Assembly (NCBI RefSeq): GCF_900089605.1
Contig: NZ_LT594324.1
Span: forward strand, 2,232,001 to 2,296,000
Length of the DNA stretch: 64,000 nt
Reading direction: 5' to 3'
From: Micromonospora narathiwatensis
Lineage (GTDB): Bacteria > Actinomycetota > Actinomycetes > Mycobacteriales > Micromonosporaceae
Shown: positions 17,202 through 25,378 of the stretch, piece by piece
How positions within the stretch are numbered: the first letter of the stretch is position 1
Layout of the letters: the number at the start of each line of letters is the position of its first letter
Notes under the pieces: model-generated
What the model saw: the letters and a program-made list of their open reading frames with translations, nothing else
Databases searched by the model: none
What the model was told of the DNA's origin: nothing
Made by a program: the position numbers and the translations under genes

Positions 17202-18302
17202 CTATGCGCCTCGCGTTGTTAGAAGGCCCAAGCCTTCACGTTCCATCATCGACAAGATGGCGCGCGCGTACCCATCATGATCAGAAACCGTCAGTACCTC
17301 ATGTGCGAGCCACGGCTTCAGCAAAAGTGACTTGCTCCGTTTGCGAAGCTTGGTCAGGAACGCCTGCACGTTAGGGTCGTCGAGAAACCTCCCATCAACC
17401 ACCTGATCCAACAGTTCGCGGTGTGAGTCGCCTTCGAAAAACATTCCCTGTCCCTCGAAGCAGTAAACGACGCTCGAGCCATCATCCTTAGGCCTGTAAT
17501 GCTTCTCTATGCCAGCCAAAAGGTGGTCGCGAACTCGCCGGAACTCGGGCCCGCCGATCGAGAGCAGGCTAAAGAGCGCTACAGCTCGTTCAGCCGCCGT
17601 CGACTTGTCGGCGATCGGTTCGATATGCAGCGGATATACGCCGTCATATCTCCTAGCAAAAGATGTCAGCGCTAGCACCAACACCAGTATCGTTCGAAGC
17701 TTGCCGGCATGGTTCGTCGAGTTGAAGGCCCGAAACTCGATTGTCTGCCGGTAAAACAGGCTGTTCAGGTTGATCTCGGTATACCGGGACGAGTTGTAGC
17801 GATCCGGATGTTCGTCCGAGGCCTCGGCTACGACATACCAGAGTGAGCGCAACTCCTCCCATGTGGCGGGGGAATTCAATGCATTTAATCGGCGAGCGAA
17901 CGGCTCTACGGGCTGTGCATACAGCAACCTGCGGCCCGAGTCAACATTCAGCATCTGCAGAATGAGGTCAACGTTGCCGGAATACACGTTCACCAGTGAC
18001 TGGACTTGACGCGGCAATAAATTGCGAGCCTCGACATGTATGTGGATCCCGGCGAGTGGTGAGCGCCTTGCGCCAGCAGTGCGTAGCCGACGGAACAGAT
18101 CCTGGAGGATGGGAATGTCATCATAGTGTATGGGTGGCGTGACAAGCTCGAAGCCGCTTGGAACGGAACTGTCCCGCACGATTAGCCACTTACGTCCAAG
18201 ATGATCGTAGTCGCTATTGAATCGTGCACGTACAACTTCCTCTGCACGTCGTACCGAGATGCCATCCATCTCCACCTCGACGCCAAACCGTTCGGTCAGC
18301 AT
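17202..18302 (-). CDS. Putative amidoligase family enzyme
   Basis: A 366-residue protein beginning MLTERFGVEVEMDGI, the typical first strand of the amidoligase (PF12224-like) branch of the COOH-NH2 ligase fold. It has GFELVTPPIHYDDIPILQDL and LAGIHIHVEARNL, with the His-x-His that belongs to this family. Such enzymes are predicted to form amide bonds on peptides or proteins. Conserved sequence begins at the chosen ATG; a GTG 26 codons upstream is possible, and neither has a clear ribosome-binding site. Composition is low in GC (row 17641-17700 is 50%). It is tail to tail with the DUF6236-like gene, 62 nt apart. Confidence 0.72.
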   Translation of the reverse strand: MLTERFGVEVEMDGISVRRAEEVVRARFNSDYDHLGRKWLIVRDSSVPSGFELVTPPIHYDDIPILQDLFRRLRTAGARRSPLAGIHIHVEARNLLPRQVQSLVNVYSGNVDLILQMLNVDSGRRLLYAQPVEPFARRLNALNSPATWEELRSLWYVVAEASDEHPDRYNSSRYTEINLNSLFYRQTIEFRAFNSTNHAGKLRTILVLVLALTSFARRYDGVYPLHIEPIADKSTAAERAVALFSLLSIGGPEFRRVRDHLLAGIEKHYRPKDDGSSVVYCFEGQGMFFEGDSHRELLDQVVDGRFLDDPNVQAFLTKLRKRSKSLLLKPWLAHEVLTVSDHDGYARAILSMMEREGLGLLTTRGA

Positions 18303-18488
18303 GACGCAATGGTAGGCCCCGACGGCCCTCTCCGTCGCGGCAGGGCTGTGCGTTGCCGCCGGTGTCGCCGGGGAGCCCACCTAGGACAACTCGTGTGAGG
18401 GTTATGGGGCGGCGGGCTGGTCGGTAGCGTTGGGCGTGGCGGCGGCCGACGGGTCGGTGGTGCATCCCGCGTTATGAGGAGGTTCGGG

Positions 18489-19700
18489 GTGGATTCCTTG
18501 CCGGAGTTGACGTTCGGGCAACGGTTGAAGGTTCACCGGGAGCGGGCCGGGAAGACCCGTGCGGTGCTCGGTGGGTTGGTGGGTCGCAGCGCCGAGTGGG
18601 TCAAGGCGGTGGAGACCGATCGGATTCTGCCGCCGCGTGTGCACATGTTGGATCGGATCGCCCGTGCGCTGAAGGTTGACGTGTCCGCCCTGGTCGGGGA
18701 GTTGAGTGGTCGGTCTGCCGTGGTTAACGGGCCGGAGCATCCGGCGTTGGCCTCGGTCCGGGACGCGGTGAACCGCTTCACGCTTTCCGGCGACGTCCCC
18801 GCTGAGTCGTTGCGCAGTCTCAGGGAGCGGCTTGCGGCGGCGTGGCGGGCGCGGCATCAGGCGTCGGATCACCGTACGGTGCTGGGCGGGCTGTTGCCGG
18901 AGCTGCTGCGGGACGTGCAGCGTGCCGCGTTGGGGTACGAGGGTGAGGAGCGCCGGCAGGCGCAGTCCCTGTTGGCGGAGACCCTTGGGCTGGCGCAGAT
19001 GTTTCTTGCCTATCAGCCCGCGGCCGAGTTGTTGTGGCGGGTCGCGGACCGGGCCATGGTGGCGGCGCAGGAGTCCGGTGATCCGGAGGCGTTGGCGTGT
19101 GCGGGGTGGTTCCTGTGCCAGGTGCATCGGGACGCCGGGGACTGGGATACCGCGATGGCGGTGACGCTGGATGTGCTGTCGGCGCTGGAGCCGCGGACGG
19201 CGGACGGGGGCACGAATTTGTTGGCGCTGTGGGGGGCGCTGAACTTCGAGGCCGCCTACACCGCCGCTCGTGCTGGAGAGGAGGGCCGGGCTTGGCGGTA
19301 CTGGGATCGAGCGGATCAGGTGGCGCAGCGCCTTCCGCAGGGCTTTTATCAGCCGCAGACGTCATTCTCCCGGGTCATCATGGGCGCTCATGCGGTGACG
19401 GTGGCAGTGGAGTTGCAGAAGTCCGGTGAGGCGGAGCGGCAGGCGCGTCGCCATGACGTGGCGGCGATCCCGTCGAGGCCGCGCCGGGCACGGCATCTCA
19501 TCGAGGTCGCGCGGGCGCACGATGGCAAAAACGACAAGGAGGCGACCGTGGCGACCCTTCGGCGGGCGTACGAGTCGGCTCCGGAAACGATCCGCTTCAA
19601 CGGGTACGCCCGACAGATCACCTTGGACCTGCTCGACGGCCCACGTCCAATCCGCGATGACGCCCGTGACCTCGCGGTGAAGGTTGGCCTCGTGGCGTGA
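18489..19700 (+). CDS. XRE-family helix-turn-helix regulator with TPR-like domain
   Basis: A 403-residue protein with an N-terminal HTH at about residues 5-60 (TFGQRLKVHRERAGKTRAVL, then LVGRSAEWVKAVETD). A long helical C-terminal half resembles the TPR-like domains of actinomycete XRE regulators. The GTG start was chosen because GAGGAGG lies six bases upstream; the earlier ATG is itself part of that Shine-Dalgarno. It precedes three tiny overlapping genes, with a 17-bp dyad between. Such regulators often accompany mobile or accessory loci. Confidence 0.85.
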   Translation: MDSLPELTFGQRLKVHRERAGKTRAVLGGLVGRSAEWVKAVETDRILPPRVHMLDRIARALKVDVSALVGELSGRSAVVNGPEHPALASVRDAVNRFTLSGDVPAESLRSLRERLAAAWRARHQASDHRTVLGGLLPELLRDVQRAALGYEGEERRQAQSLLAETLGLAQMFLAYQPAAELLWRVADRAMVAAQESGDPEALACAGWFLCQVHRDAGDWDTAMAVTLDVLSALEPRTADGGTNLLALWGALNFEAAYTAARAGEEGRAWRYWDRADQVAQRLPQGFYQPQTSFSRVIMGAHAVTVAVELQKSGEAERQARRHDVAAIPSRPRRARHLIEVARAHDGKNDKEATVATLRRAYESAPETIRFNGYARQITLDLLDGPRPIRDDARDLAVKVGLVA

Positions 19701-19706
19701 TCTAGG

Positions 19707-19723
19707 GGTAGGAACCCTACCCA
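19707..19723. promoter_or_regulatory. 17-bp dyad after the XRE gene
   Basis: GGGTAGG and CCTACCC flank AAC, seven bases after the XRE stop and about 130 nt upstream of the first small gene. The three-base loop makes a weak terminator, so an operator for the XRE protein controlling the small genes is the better guess. Confidence 0.45.
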
Positions 19724-19854
19724 TTCCACCCGGCGACCGTACGTAGCTTCTCCCTCACGGGATGCGGCGGGCGGCGCGGGTAGCGCCTGGTCGCCGCGTC
19801 CCTCTCAGCTTCCGGGGGCGAAGAGCCGCCCTCGCGATCGACGAGGGAGGGCAT

Positions 19855-20040
19855 GTGCGGCGCGTTTCATACGACGAATATCTCTCGGCTACCGCGCTGA
19901 CCCTCGCGCGGCGACACCGTCCGGTCTGGTCTTGGCGGAAGTGGCGGCGTGTGTGCCGCTGTGGTGCGGATCTGCCATGTCGTGCCCGGCATCGGGTGCC
20001 GATCGGTCGTGGTCACTGGCCGCAGGAGGGTCATCGGTGA
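19855..20040 (+). CDS. Small Cys-containing hypothetical protein (61 aa)
   Basis: The GTG start follows GAGGGAGG. The product is basic and Trp/Arg-rich (RRHRPVWSWRKWRRVCRCGA) with a Cys-x-Cys-x4-Cys cluster followed by Ala-Arg-His, suggesting a small zinc-binding fold. I do not recognise a named family. The last four bases overlap the next start (GTGA), so the three small genes after the XRE regulator are translated as one set. Confidence 0.65.
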   Translation: MRRVSYDEYLSATALTLARRHRPVWSWRKWRRVCRCGADLPCRARHRVPIGRGHWPQEGHR

Positions 20041-20216
20041 ACGGCGAGCAGGAACAGGCCATTCTCGCGGTGCACGTCCGAGGACTTGACGGCATGTGCG
20101 TCGGCTGCCATGCCTGGTGGTCGCGGCTGACTCCGTACCCGTGCTGGCAGGTGGATTGGGCGACCAGCCGGAAGGCCCGGACGATCACCGCCCGGTTCTT
20201 GGGCGGTGTCCGGTGA
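20037..20216 (+). CDS. Small hypothetical protein (59 aa) with Cys-x2-Cys
   Basis: The GTG start overlaps the previous stop and has AGGAGGG six bases upstream. The sequence contains GMCVGCHAWWSRLTPYPCWQ, a Cys-x2-Cys plus a third Cys that could bind zinc, and ends ARTITARFLGG. No function is known. The strong ribosome-binding site and tight coupling support it as a real gene despite its length. Confidence 0.65.
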   Translation: MNGEQEQAILAVHVRGLDGMCVGCHAWWSRLTPYPCWQVDWATSRKARTITARFLGGVR

Positions 20217-20434
20217 CCACCCACGGCCCGGTCATGCCGATCTGGAGCTGCGGAGGCTGCGGCCTGCCCTGGCCCTGCACGACCCGGAAGCGAGAGCTGC
20301 GGGCCGAGTACGCGGACGCTCCGGTGTCGCTGGCCCTCTACCTCGGCGGCTATCTCGTCCAGGCCACCGAGGACATGCCCTGGACGCCGGCCGGCGTGCT
20401 GCACCGCCGCTTCCTCGGATGGGCCCGGCGTTGA
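20213..20434 (+). CDS. Small hypothetical protein (73 aa) with W-x-C-x2-C motif
   Basis: The GTG overlaps the stop of the previous small gene. The product contains MPIWSCGGCGLPWPCTTRKR, again a Cys-x2-Cys with a third Cys, then a helical segment ending HRRFLGWARR. I recognise the general W-C-x2-C-G-x3-P-C plan from small actinomycete proteins next to HTH regulators but cannot name a role. A 16-bp terminator stem starts three bases after its stop. Confidence 0.65.
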   Translation: MTTHGPVMPIWSCGGCGLPWPCTTRKRELRAEYADAPVSLALYLGGYLVQATEDMPWTPAGVLHRRFLGWARR

Positions 20435-20437
20435 CGG

Positions 20438-20484
20438 CCGGGTGCCGGGTACGGGGACGTGAGCCCGTCGTACCCGGCACCCGG
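20438..20484. terminator. Bidirectional terminator, perfect 16-bp stem
   Basis: The arms 20438-20453 and 20469-20484 are perfectly complementary with a 15-base loop. It lies between the small-gene operon and the convergent carboxypeptidase gene. Confidence 0.88.
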
Positions 20485-20496
20485 GTTTGGTATCCG

Positions 20497-22923
20497 TCAG
20501 CTGGTGGGCAGCGTGGCGGTGCCCTTCAGGTAGTTCTTGCCGGTGCCGTCAGCGCGGTAGTTGTTCTCCACGTTGCCGGCCGCGTCCACCGAGAACCAGT
20601 GGATCTTCGTCCCGGCGGGCAGGGTCAGCGTCTCGCCGCCCTCCCGGATGCCGGCCGAGGCGTACATCGTCGACGAGTACGTCGGTGCGCCGCCGTCGAG
20701 GGTGTAGAACACCGCCGCCGGCTCGCTCACCGTGAAGGTGACGTCCACCATGCCGGGCGTGCTGCTGGCGGTCACCGACAGACCGCTCTTCGGCCGCTGG
20801 TGGTCCTTGTCGAAGTCCTTGGCCACCCGCATCAGCTCGACCAGGCCGTTGGCGAACTCCATCGTCTCCTGGTGCGCCTCGGCCCACGCCGGCTGGAACG
20901 AGGTGCCGACCTCGAAGTTCCAGGCGTAGATGCCGTACTTGTACCAGAGCATGTCGCCGGAGTTGCCGGCCGCCGAGTACAGCACGTCGGAGATCGGGCC
21001 GGTCCGGGCCGGCGTGACCGCCATGTTGCGGTGCCGCTTGATCGCGGTGAGGATCCGCGACGAGGCACCCCAGAAGAACGACTCCTCGGCCAGGGTCGGC
21101 CGCGGCGCCGAGATCCGGCCCGGGGTGGCGTACGCACCCGGCGACCACATGAAGTAGTTGCCGGAGGAGTGCAGGTTCATCGAGAACTTGATGTTCTTGT
21201 GCTGGGCCAGCCAGTCGAGGTTCTTGTTCTCCGGCTCGGACAGCTCGCTGGGCCCGGCGTAGGTGTCGCTGGTGCAGCTGCTGGACGCGCCCGAGTAGCC
21301 GTCGAACAGGCTGTACTCGGTGTAGTTGCGGTTGTTGTCGACACCCCAGGAGTTACGGCCGAGGGCGTCCGCCGCACCGGTCAGCGGGCAGTGGTTGGTC
21401 ATGTTCCGGCGCTGCGAGGCGTAGTCGTAGAACGAGTAGTGGCCGCCGTCCGGGTTGATCGACGGGGCGATCCAGATGTCCAGGTTGTTGAGCAGCTGCT
21501 TGGTGTGGCCGTCCTGGCCGTAGTTGCGCAGCAGCCGCTCGGCGGTCTCGATGGCGACCAGCGGCGGAACCCACTCGCGAGCGTGCTCCTGGGCGTACGC
21601 GAGGACGCCCATCTTGGACCCGTCGCGGTGCTTGCCGATCCGGATGGCGTACATCGGGTGGGGGTCGCGGGAGACGCTGGCCGGCGCCTTCAGGCCGTCG
21701 GTGAGCAGCGTCCGGGCGGCGGTCGCGACCACGCCGGCGCCGGCGTCACCGCGATAGGTGTACGCCCGCACGAGCGACCCGGCGTTGGCGTTCAACGCCG
21801 CGACGACCTGGGCGGCGGTGCTGGTCAGCGCGCCGCTGGCGTTGGTCGCGAGGCTGACCCGGATGTCCTTGCCGGTCACGGTCACCGACAGGGGCCGGCT
21901 GGCGGCGCCCGGGTTGACCAGCTCGACGGAGATGCCGTTGCCGCCCTCGTGCCCCCAGGCCAGCGAGTCGACCGCCACCCGGTTGGCGTTCGCGCTGCCG
22001 AGCACCGCCTGCGCCTTGCGACGGTAGCCGTTCGTCTTGTTCGGCAGCTCGACGATCTCGGCCAGGTCGGGGAACTCGGCGGCGAGCTGGTGGATCCGCG
22101 CGTACAGCTCGGTCGGCGTGAGGTAGCTGGTGATGAAGTCCTTCTGGTAGCCGGGACCCTCCGGGTCGTCGGCCGGGATCGGCAGCCACTCCTTCACCTG
22201 CACGACGGCCACTCCGCCGGTCGGGCTGGTGATCTGGATCCGGTCCGGGCGGGTCGTCACCGTCGAGGCGCCCCGGTGGTACAGGTAGACGCCGGCGTCC
22301 ACGAAGCGCGAGATGGTCTGGGTGCCGCCCGAGCCGAGCGCCGTGCCGGGGCCGCTGTCCCGGACCACCGTGAGCGTGTTCGTCGCGGTCTGGCCCTGGG
22401 CCCACTTCGCCTCGACCGACAGGATCTGGTTGGTGCCGGAGGTGTAGTAGTCGGCACGGATGATCTTGACGTCGGAGGTGTCCGAGGCCGCCAGGGTCGC
22501 GGTGAATGCCTGGTTCTCCGCCTTGTGCTCGGCGATGGTCGCCTCGCGCTCGGCGACGCGGTCCTCCGAGTCCGTGGGCTGGAAGAGGACGTCGCCGAGC
22601 TGGTAGCCCTGGGCGCGCAGGGCCGCCACCTCGCTCGGGGTGACCACCGCGTGGACGACGATGCCGTCCTCGATACGCGACACGTGGTGGTCGAGGTCGA
22701 CGCCGGTGGCGACGAGTTCGTCCAGCTCGTTGCTGTCGGCGAGCAGGACCTCCACCACGCTCGCCTCCTCGTCGGGAAGCCGGTTCAGCTCGACGCTCTG
22801 GCCGGCCCCGTCGGCGGGTGGGGTGACGGCGGAGGCCGGACTGACCAGGAGCACGGCCGAGAAGGCCGCGACCGCGACGACGGGCGCCCGCCAACGGCGG
22901 TCCCCGTAGTTCGGCATTCGCAT
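20497..22923 (-). CDS. Secreted M14 zinc carboxypeptidase
   Basis: An 808-residue precursor with a signal peptide ending near LLVSPASA. A long N-terminal region (about 40-300) precedes the M14 catalytic domain. Zinc ligands are His447 and Glu450 (AQEHAREW) and His585 (NLHSSGNY); the general base is Glu671 (NFEVGTSF). The C-terminal 100 residues (VDVTFTVSEPAAVFYTLDGG) look like a chitobiase-C/Ig-like module. It removes C-terminal residues from peptides outside the cell. The start has AAAGGGA upstream. It is divergent from the S15 peptidase gene, in keeping with a shared role in peptide use. Confidence 0.92.
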   Translation of the reverse strand: MRMPNYGDRRWRAPVVAVAAFSAVLLVSPASAVTPPADGAGQSVELNRLPDEEASVVEVLLADSNELDELVATGVDLDHHVSRIEDGIVVHAVVTPSEVAALRAQGYQLGDVLFQPTDSEDRVAEREATIAEHKAENQAFTATLAASDTSDVKIIRADYYTSGTNQILSVEAKWAQGQTATNTLTVVRDSGPGTALGSGGTQTISRFVDAGVYLYHRGASTVTTRPDRIQITSPTGGVAVVQVKEWLPIPADDPEGPGYQKDFITSYLTPTELYARIHQLAAEFPDLAEIVELPNKTNGYRRKAQAVLGSANANRVAVDSLAWGHEGGNGISVELVNPGAASRPLSVTVTGKDIRVSLATNASGALTSTAAQVVAALNANAGSLVRAYTYRGDAGAGVVATAARTLLTDGLKAPASVSRDPHPMYAIRIGKHRDGSKMGVLAYAQEHAREWVPPLVAIETAERLLRNYGQDGHTKQLLNNLDIWIAPSINPDGGHYSFYDYASQRRNMTNHCPLTGAADALGRNSWGVDNNRNYTEYSLFDGYSGASSSCTSDTYAGPSELSEPENKNLDWLAQHKNIKFSMNLHSSGNYFMWSPGAYATPGRISAPRPTLAEESFFWGASSRILTAIKRHRNMAVTPARTGPISDVLYSAAGNSGDMLWYKYGIYAWNFEVGTSFQPAWAEAHQETMEFANGLVELMRVAKDFDKDHQRPKSGLSVTASSTPGMVDVTFTVSEPAAVFYTLDGGAPTYSSTMYASAGIREGGETLTLPAGTKIHWFSVDAAGNVENNYRADGTGKNYLKGTATLPTS

Positions 22924-23399
22924 GTTATCCCTTTCTGGTGGATGGATGCGGAATTACGATCCGCGACGATCGGCGGAATCGAGACCCGCGTGGCGCGATC
23001 CCCGGTGCGACCAACGGACGAGGGCTGACGGAATCGGTTACCGCCACCGGTGCGGCGAACGACGGACCGCAGGCGTGAATTCACATCGGTGAGCGTCCGG
23101 TGGGGCGGTCGGAGTGGCGTTGGCCAATCCTGAACGCATCTTCAGGCGGCTGTCAATGATAGATCCGTCCAGAATCGACGATCGGGTGGTCGAGCCGCGC
23201 GGGCATCGACCCGGTGGTGCCGGCGACCGTGCGACAGGCGTAGGAGCCAGCGGCGGCCATCTTCCACAGGTGTCCGATGACCTGCCCGCGCGTCGGTCCG
23301 TAGGTTCGGTGCGACCGTCACGGTGGTGGCTTAGGTCTATGCCGGGCGGGACAGCAGACCTGCAGGTCGACGGGCGCTGCGGGGAAAAGGAGCACGCGG
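22924..23399. other. 476-nt divergent intergenic region between two secreted peptidase genes
   Basis: I find no gene. It must carry the promoters of the M14 and S15 genes. Visible structures are the dyad CCTGAA-N6-TTCAGG (23129-23146), a possible -10 TAGGTC near 23333, and the perfect palindrome GACCTGCAGGTC at 23357-23368, 31 nt before the S15 start and so well placed as an operator. Confidence 0.5.
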
Positions 23400-25316
23400 A
23401 TGCGAAAAGGAAGACTTGCCTGGCGCGCCTCGGTGGTGGCCCTGGCGGTGGTGGCCGCCGGCCTGCCGGCCGGCGGCGCGCTGGCCCAGCCGGGCGCCGA
23501 CGAACGCCCCGGACTGGTGATCGATAATGGCGTCACCCAGCCGGTGTTCGGGTATGCCGACGCCGTTCGGGAACGGATTTTCGTCACCTCCGACGTCGAC
23601 ACGGACGGCGACGGTGCGCGCGACGTGGTGGCTATGGACATCATCCGACCGAAAGCCAGCGAGAACGGGCTCAAGGTTCCCGTGGTGATGGACGCCAGCC
23701 CGTACTACTCGACGGTTTGTCGGGGTAATGAGAGCGAATGCAAGGGCGATGTCGACGGGGACGGGCTGAATGACAAATGGCCCCTCTTCTATGACAACTA
23801 CTTTGTGCCGCGTGGCTACGCGGTGATTTTGCTCGACATGATCGGCACCAACAACTCGACCGGCTGCCCGGTCACCGGCGGCCAGGCCGACAACATCAGC
23901 GCGCCGACGGCGATCGACTGGCTCAACGGACGTCGGCGCGGGTACGACAAGGCCGGCCACGAGGTCGTCGCCGACTGGCACAACGGCCGGACCGGCATGA
24001 TCGGCAAGTCGTACGACGGCACCCTGGCCAACGCCGCGGCGGCCAACGGGGTGGACGGGCTCAGCACGATCGTGCCGATCTCGGCCATCTCGAGCTGGTA
24101 CGACTACTCCCGCAGCAACGGCCTGGTCACCCGGGCGAACAACTACTCGGGCAGCCTGGCCAACACGGTCACCGACCCCGGCCGCCGGGCGTACTGCGCG
24201 CCGGTGCGGACGGCCCTCGGGCAGGGGGGCGACGACGTCACCGGCGACTACAACGACTTCTGGGCGGAGCGCGACTACGTGCCGCACGCCAACCGGGTCA
24301 AGGCCAGCGTCTTCGTGGTGCACGGCATCAACGACGACAACGTCCGCCCGGACCACTTCAGCAAGTGGTGGGAGGCGCTGGGCGAGCAGGGCGTGCCGCG
24401 CAAGCTCTGGATGACCGGTACCGGCCACGTCGACCCGTTCGACTTCCGCCGGGCCAAGTGGGTCGACACCCTGCACCGCTGGTTCGACTTCTGGCTGCAG
24501 GGCATCGACAACGGCATCATGCGGGAGCCGGCCGTGGACATCGAGCGCGCGCCGGACGTCTGGGAGACGGCTCGCACCTGGCCGCTGCCGAACACCCAGC
24601 CGACCCAGCTGTTCCTCACGGCGCCGGCCACCGGGAACGCGGGTGGCCTGTCCCTGAAGTCCGGTCCCGGCAACGCCAAGGCCAGCTTCCAGGACACGCC
24701 CACGATGACCCAGGCCAACGCCATCCGGCACCCCTCGGACCCGGCGGCGAACAAGGACAACCGGCTGGTGTTCCTGTCCGGGCCGCTGAAGGCGCCCCTG
24801 CACATCTCGGGCACCCCGATCGTCCGGATCAACGCCACCGTCGACGGCGAGGACACCAGCTTTGCCGGGCTGCTCGTCGACTACAGCACCCGTGAGCGTT
24901 TCAGCACCGCCGGTGACGGCGTCCGTACGCTGACGGACGAGGACTGCTGGGGGGAGACGGCCAACTGGGGTGGCTTCGCCGAGGACGCCTGCTACAAGAA
25001 GGTGGCGAAGAACGTCGCCACCAACCCGCAGGAGCTGGTGACCAAGGGCATCATCGACGGCCTCAACCTCGACTCGCTGTCCGTGCAGACGCCGCTGGTG
25101 CCCGGGCAGAAGACCGAGGTCGACCTGAACCTGCTGCCCGAGGACTACGTCTTCGAGACCGGCGCCCAGATCGGCGTGGTCCTGCTCGGCTCGTACTCCG
25201 GCTACAGCAGCCGGGCCAAGCAGAACCGGGCCCACATCACCGTCCACTTCGACCGTAGCCGGATCACCCTGCCGGTGGTCGGCGGCCGGCAGGCGGCCGC
25301 GGCGGCCGGCCTGTAG
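23400..25316 (+). CDS. Secreted S15/CocE-type X-prolyl dipeptidyl peptidase family hydrolase
   Basis: A 638-residue precursor with a signal peptide (VVALAVVAAGLPAGGALA). The alpha/beta hydrolase domain has the nucleophile elbow GKSYDG (Ser204), the acid in HGINDDNV (Asp312 or Asp313) and the base in GTGHVDP (His343). A C-terminal jelly-roll domain (from about 440) is typical of the PepX/CocE family. It likely cleaves Xaa-Pro dipeptides or ester substrates outside the cell. The ATG follows AAAAGGAG. A hairpin ends the unit. Confidence 0.9.
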   Translation: MRKGRLAWRASVVALAVVAAGLPAGGALAQPGADERPGLVIDNGVTQPVFGYADAVRERIFVTSDVDTDGDGARDVVAMDIIRPKASENGLKVPVVMDASPYYSTVCRGNESECKGDVDGDGLNDKWPLFYDNYFVPRGYAVILLDMIGTNNSTGCPVTGGQADNISAPTAIDWLNGRRRGYDKAGHEVVADWHNGRTGMIGKSYDGTLANAAAANGVDGLSTIVPISAISSWYDYSRSNGLVTRANNYSGSLANTVTDPGRRAYCAPVRTALGQGGDDVTGDYNDFWAERDYVPHANRVKASVFVVHGINDDNVRPDHFSKWWEALGEQGVPRKLWMTGTGHVDPFDFRRAKWVDTLHRWFDFWLQGIDNGIMREPAVDIERAPDVWETARTWPLPNTQPTQLFLTAPATGNAGGLSLKSGPGNAKASFQDTPTMTQANAIRHPSDPAANKDNRLVFLSGPLKAPLHISGTPIVRINATVDGEDTSFAGLLVDYSTRERFSTAGDGVRTLTDEDCWGETANWGGFAEDACYKKVAKNVATNPQELVTKGIIDGLNLDSLSVQTPLVPGQKTEVDLNLLPEDYVFETGAQIGVVLLGSYSGYSSRAKQNRAHITVHFDRSRITLPVVGGRQAAAAAGL

Positions 25317-25322
25317 GGCGTA

Positions 25323-25361
25323 CGGGGGTGGGGCATCGGAGCATCCGGCGTCCCACCCCCG
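25323..25361. terminator. Terminator hairpin between S15 peptidase and PucR genes
   Basis: CGGGGGTGGG (25323-25332) pairs with CCCACCCCCG (25352-25361) around a 19-base loop. It serves the convergent pair. Confidence 0.75.
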
Positions 25362-25378
25362 GTTCGTCCGCCTTGGCT

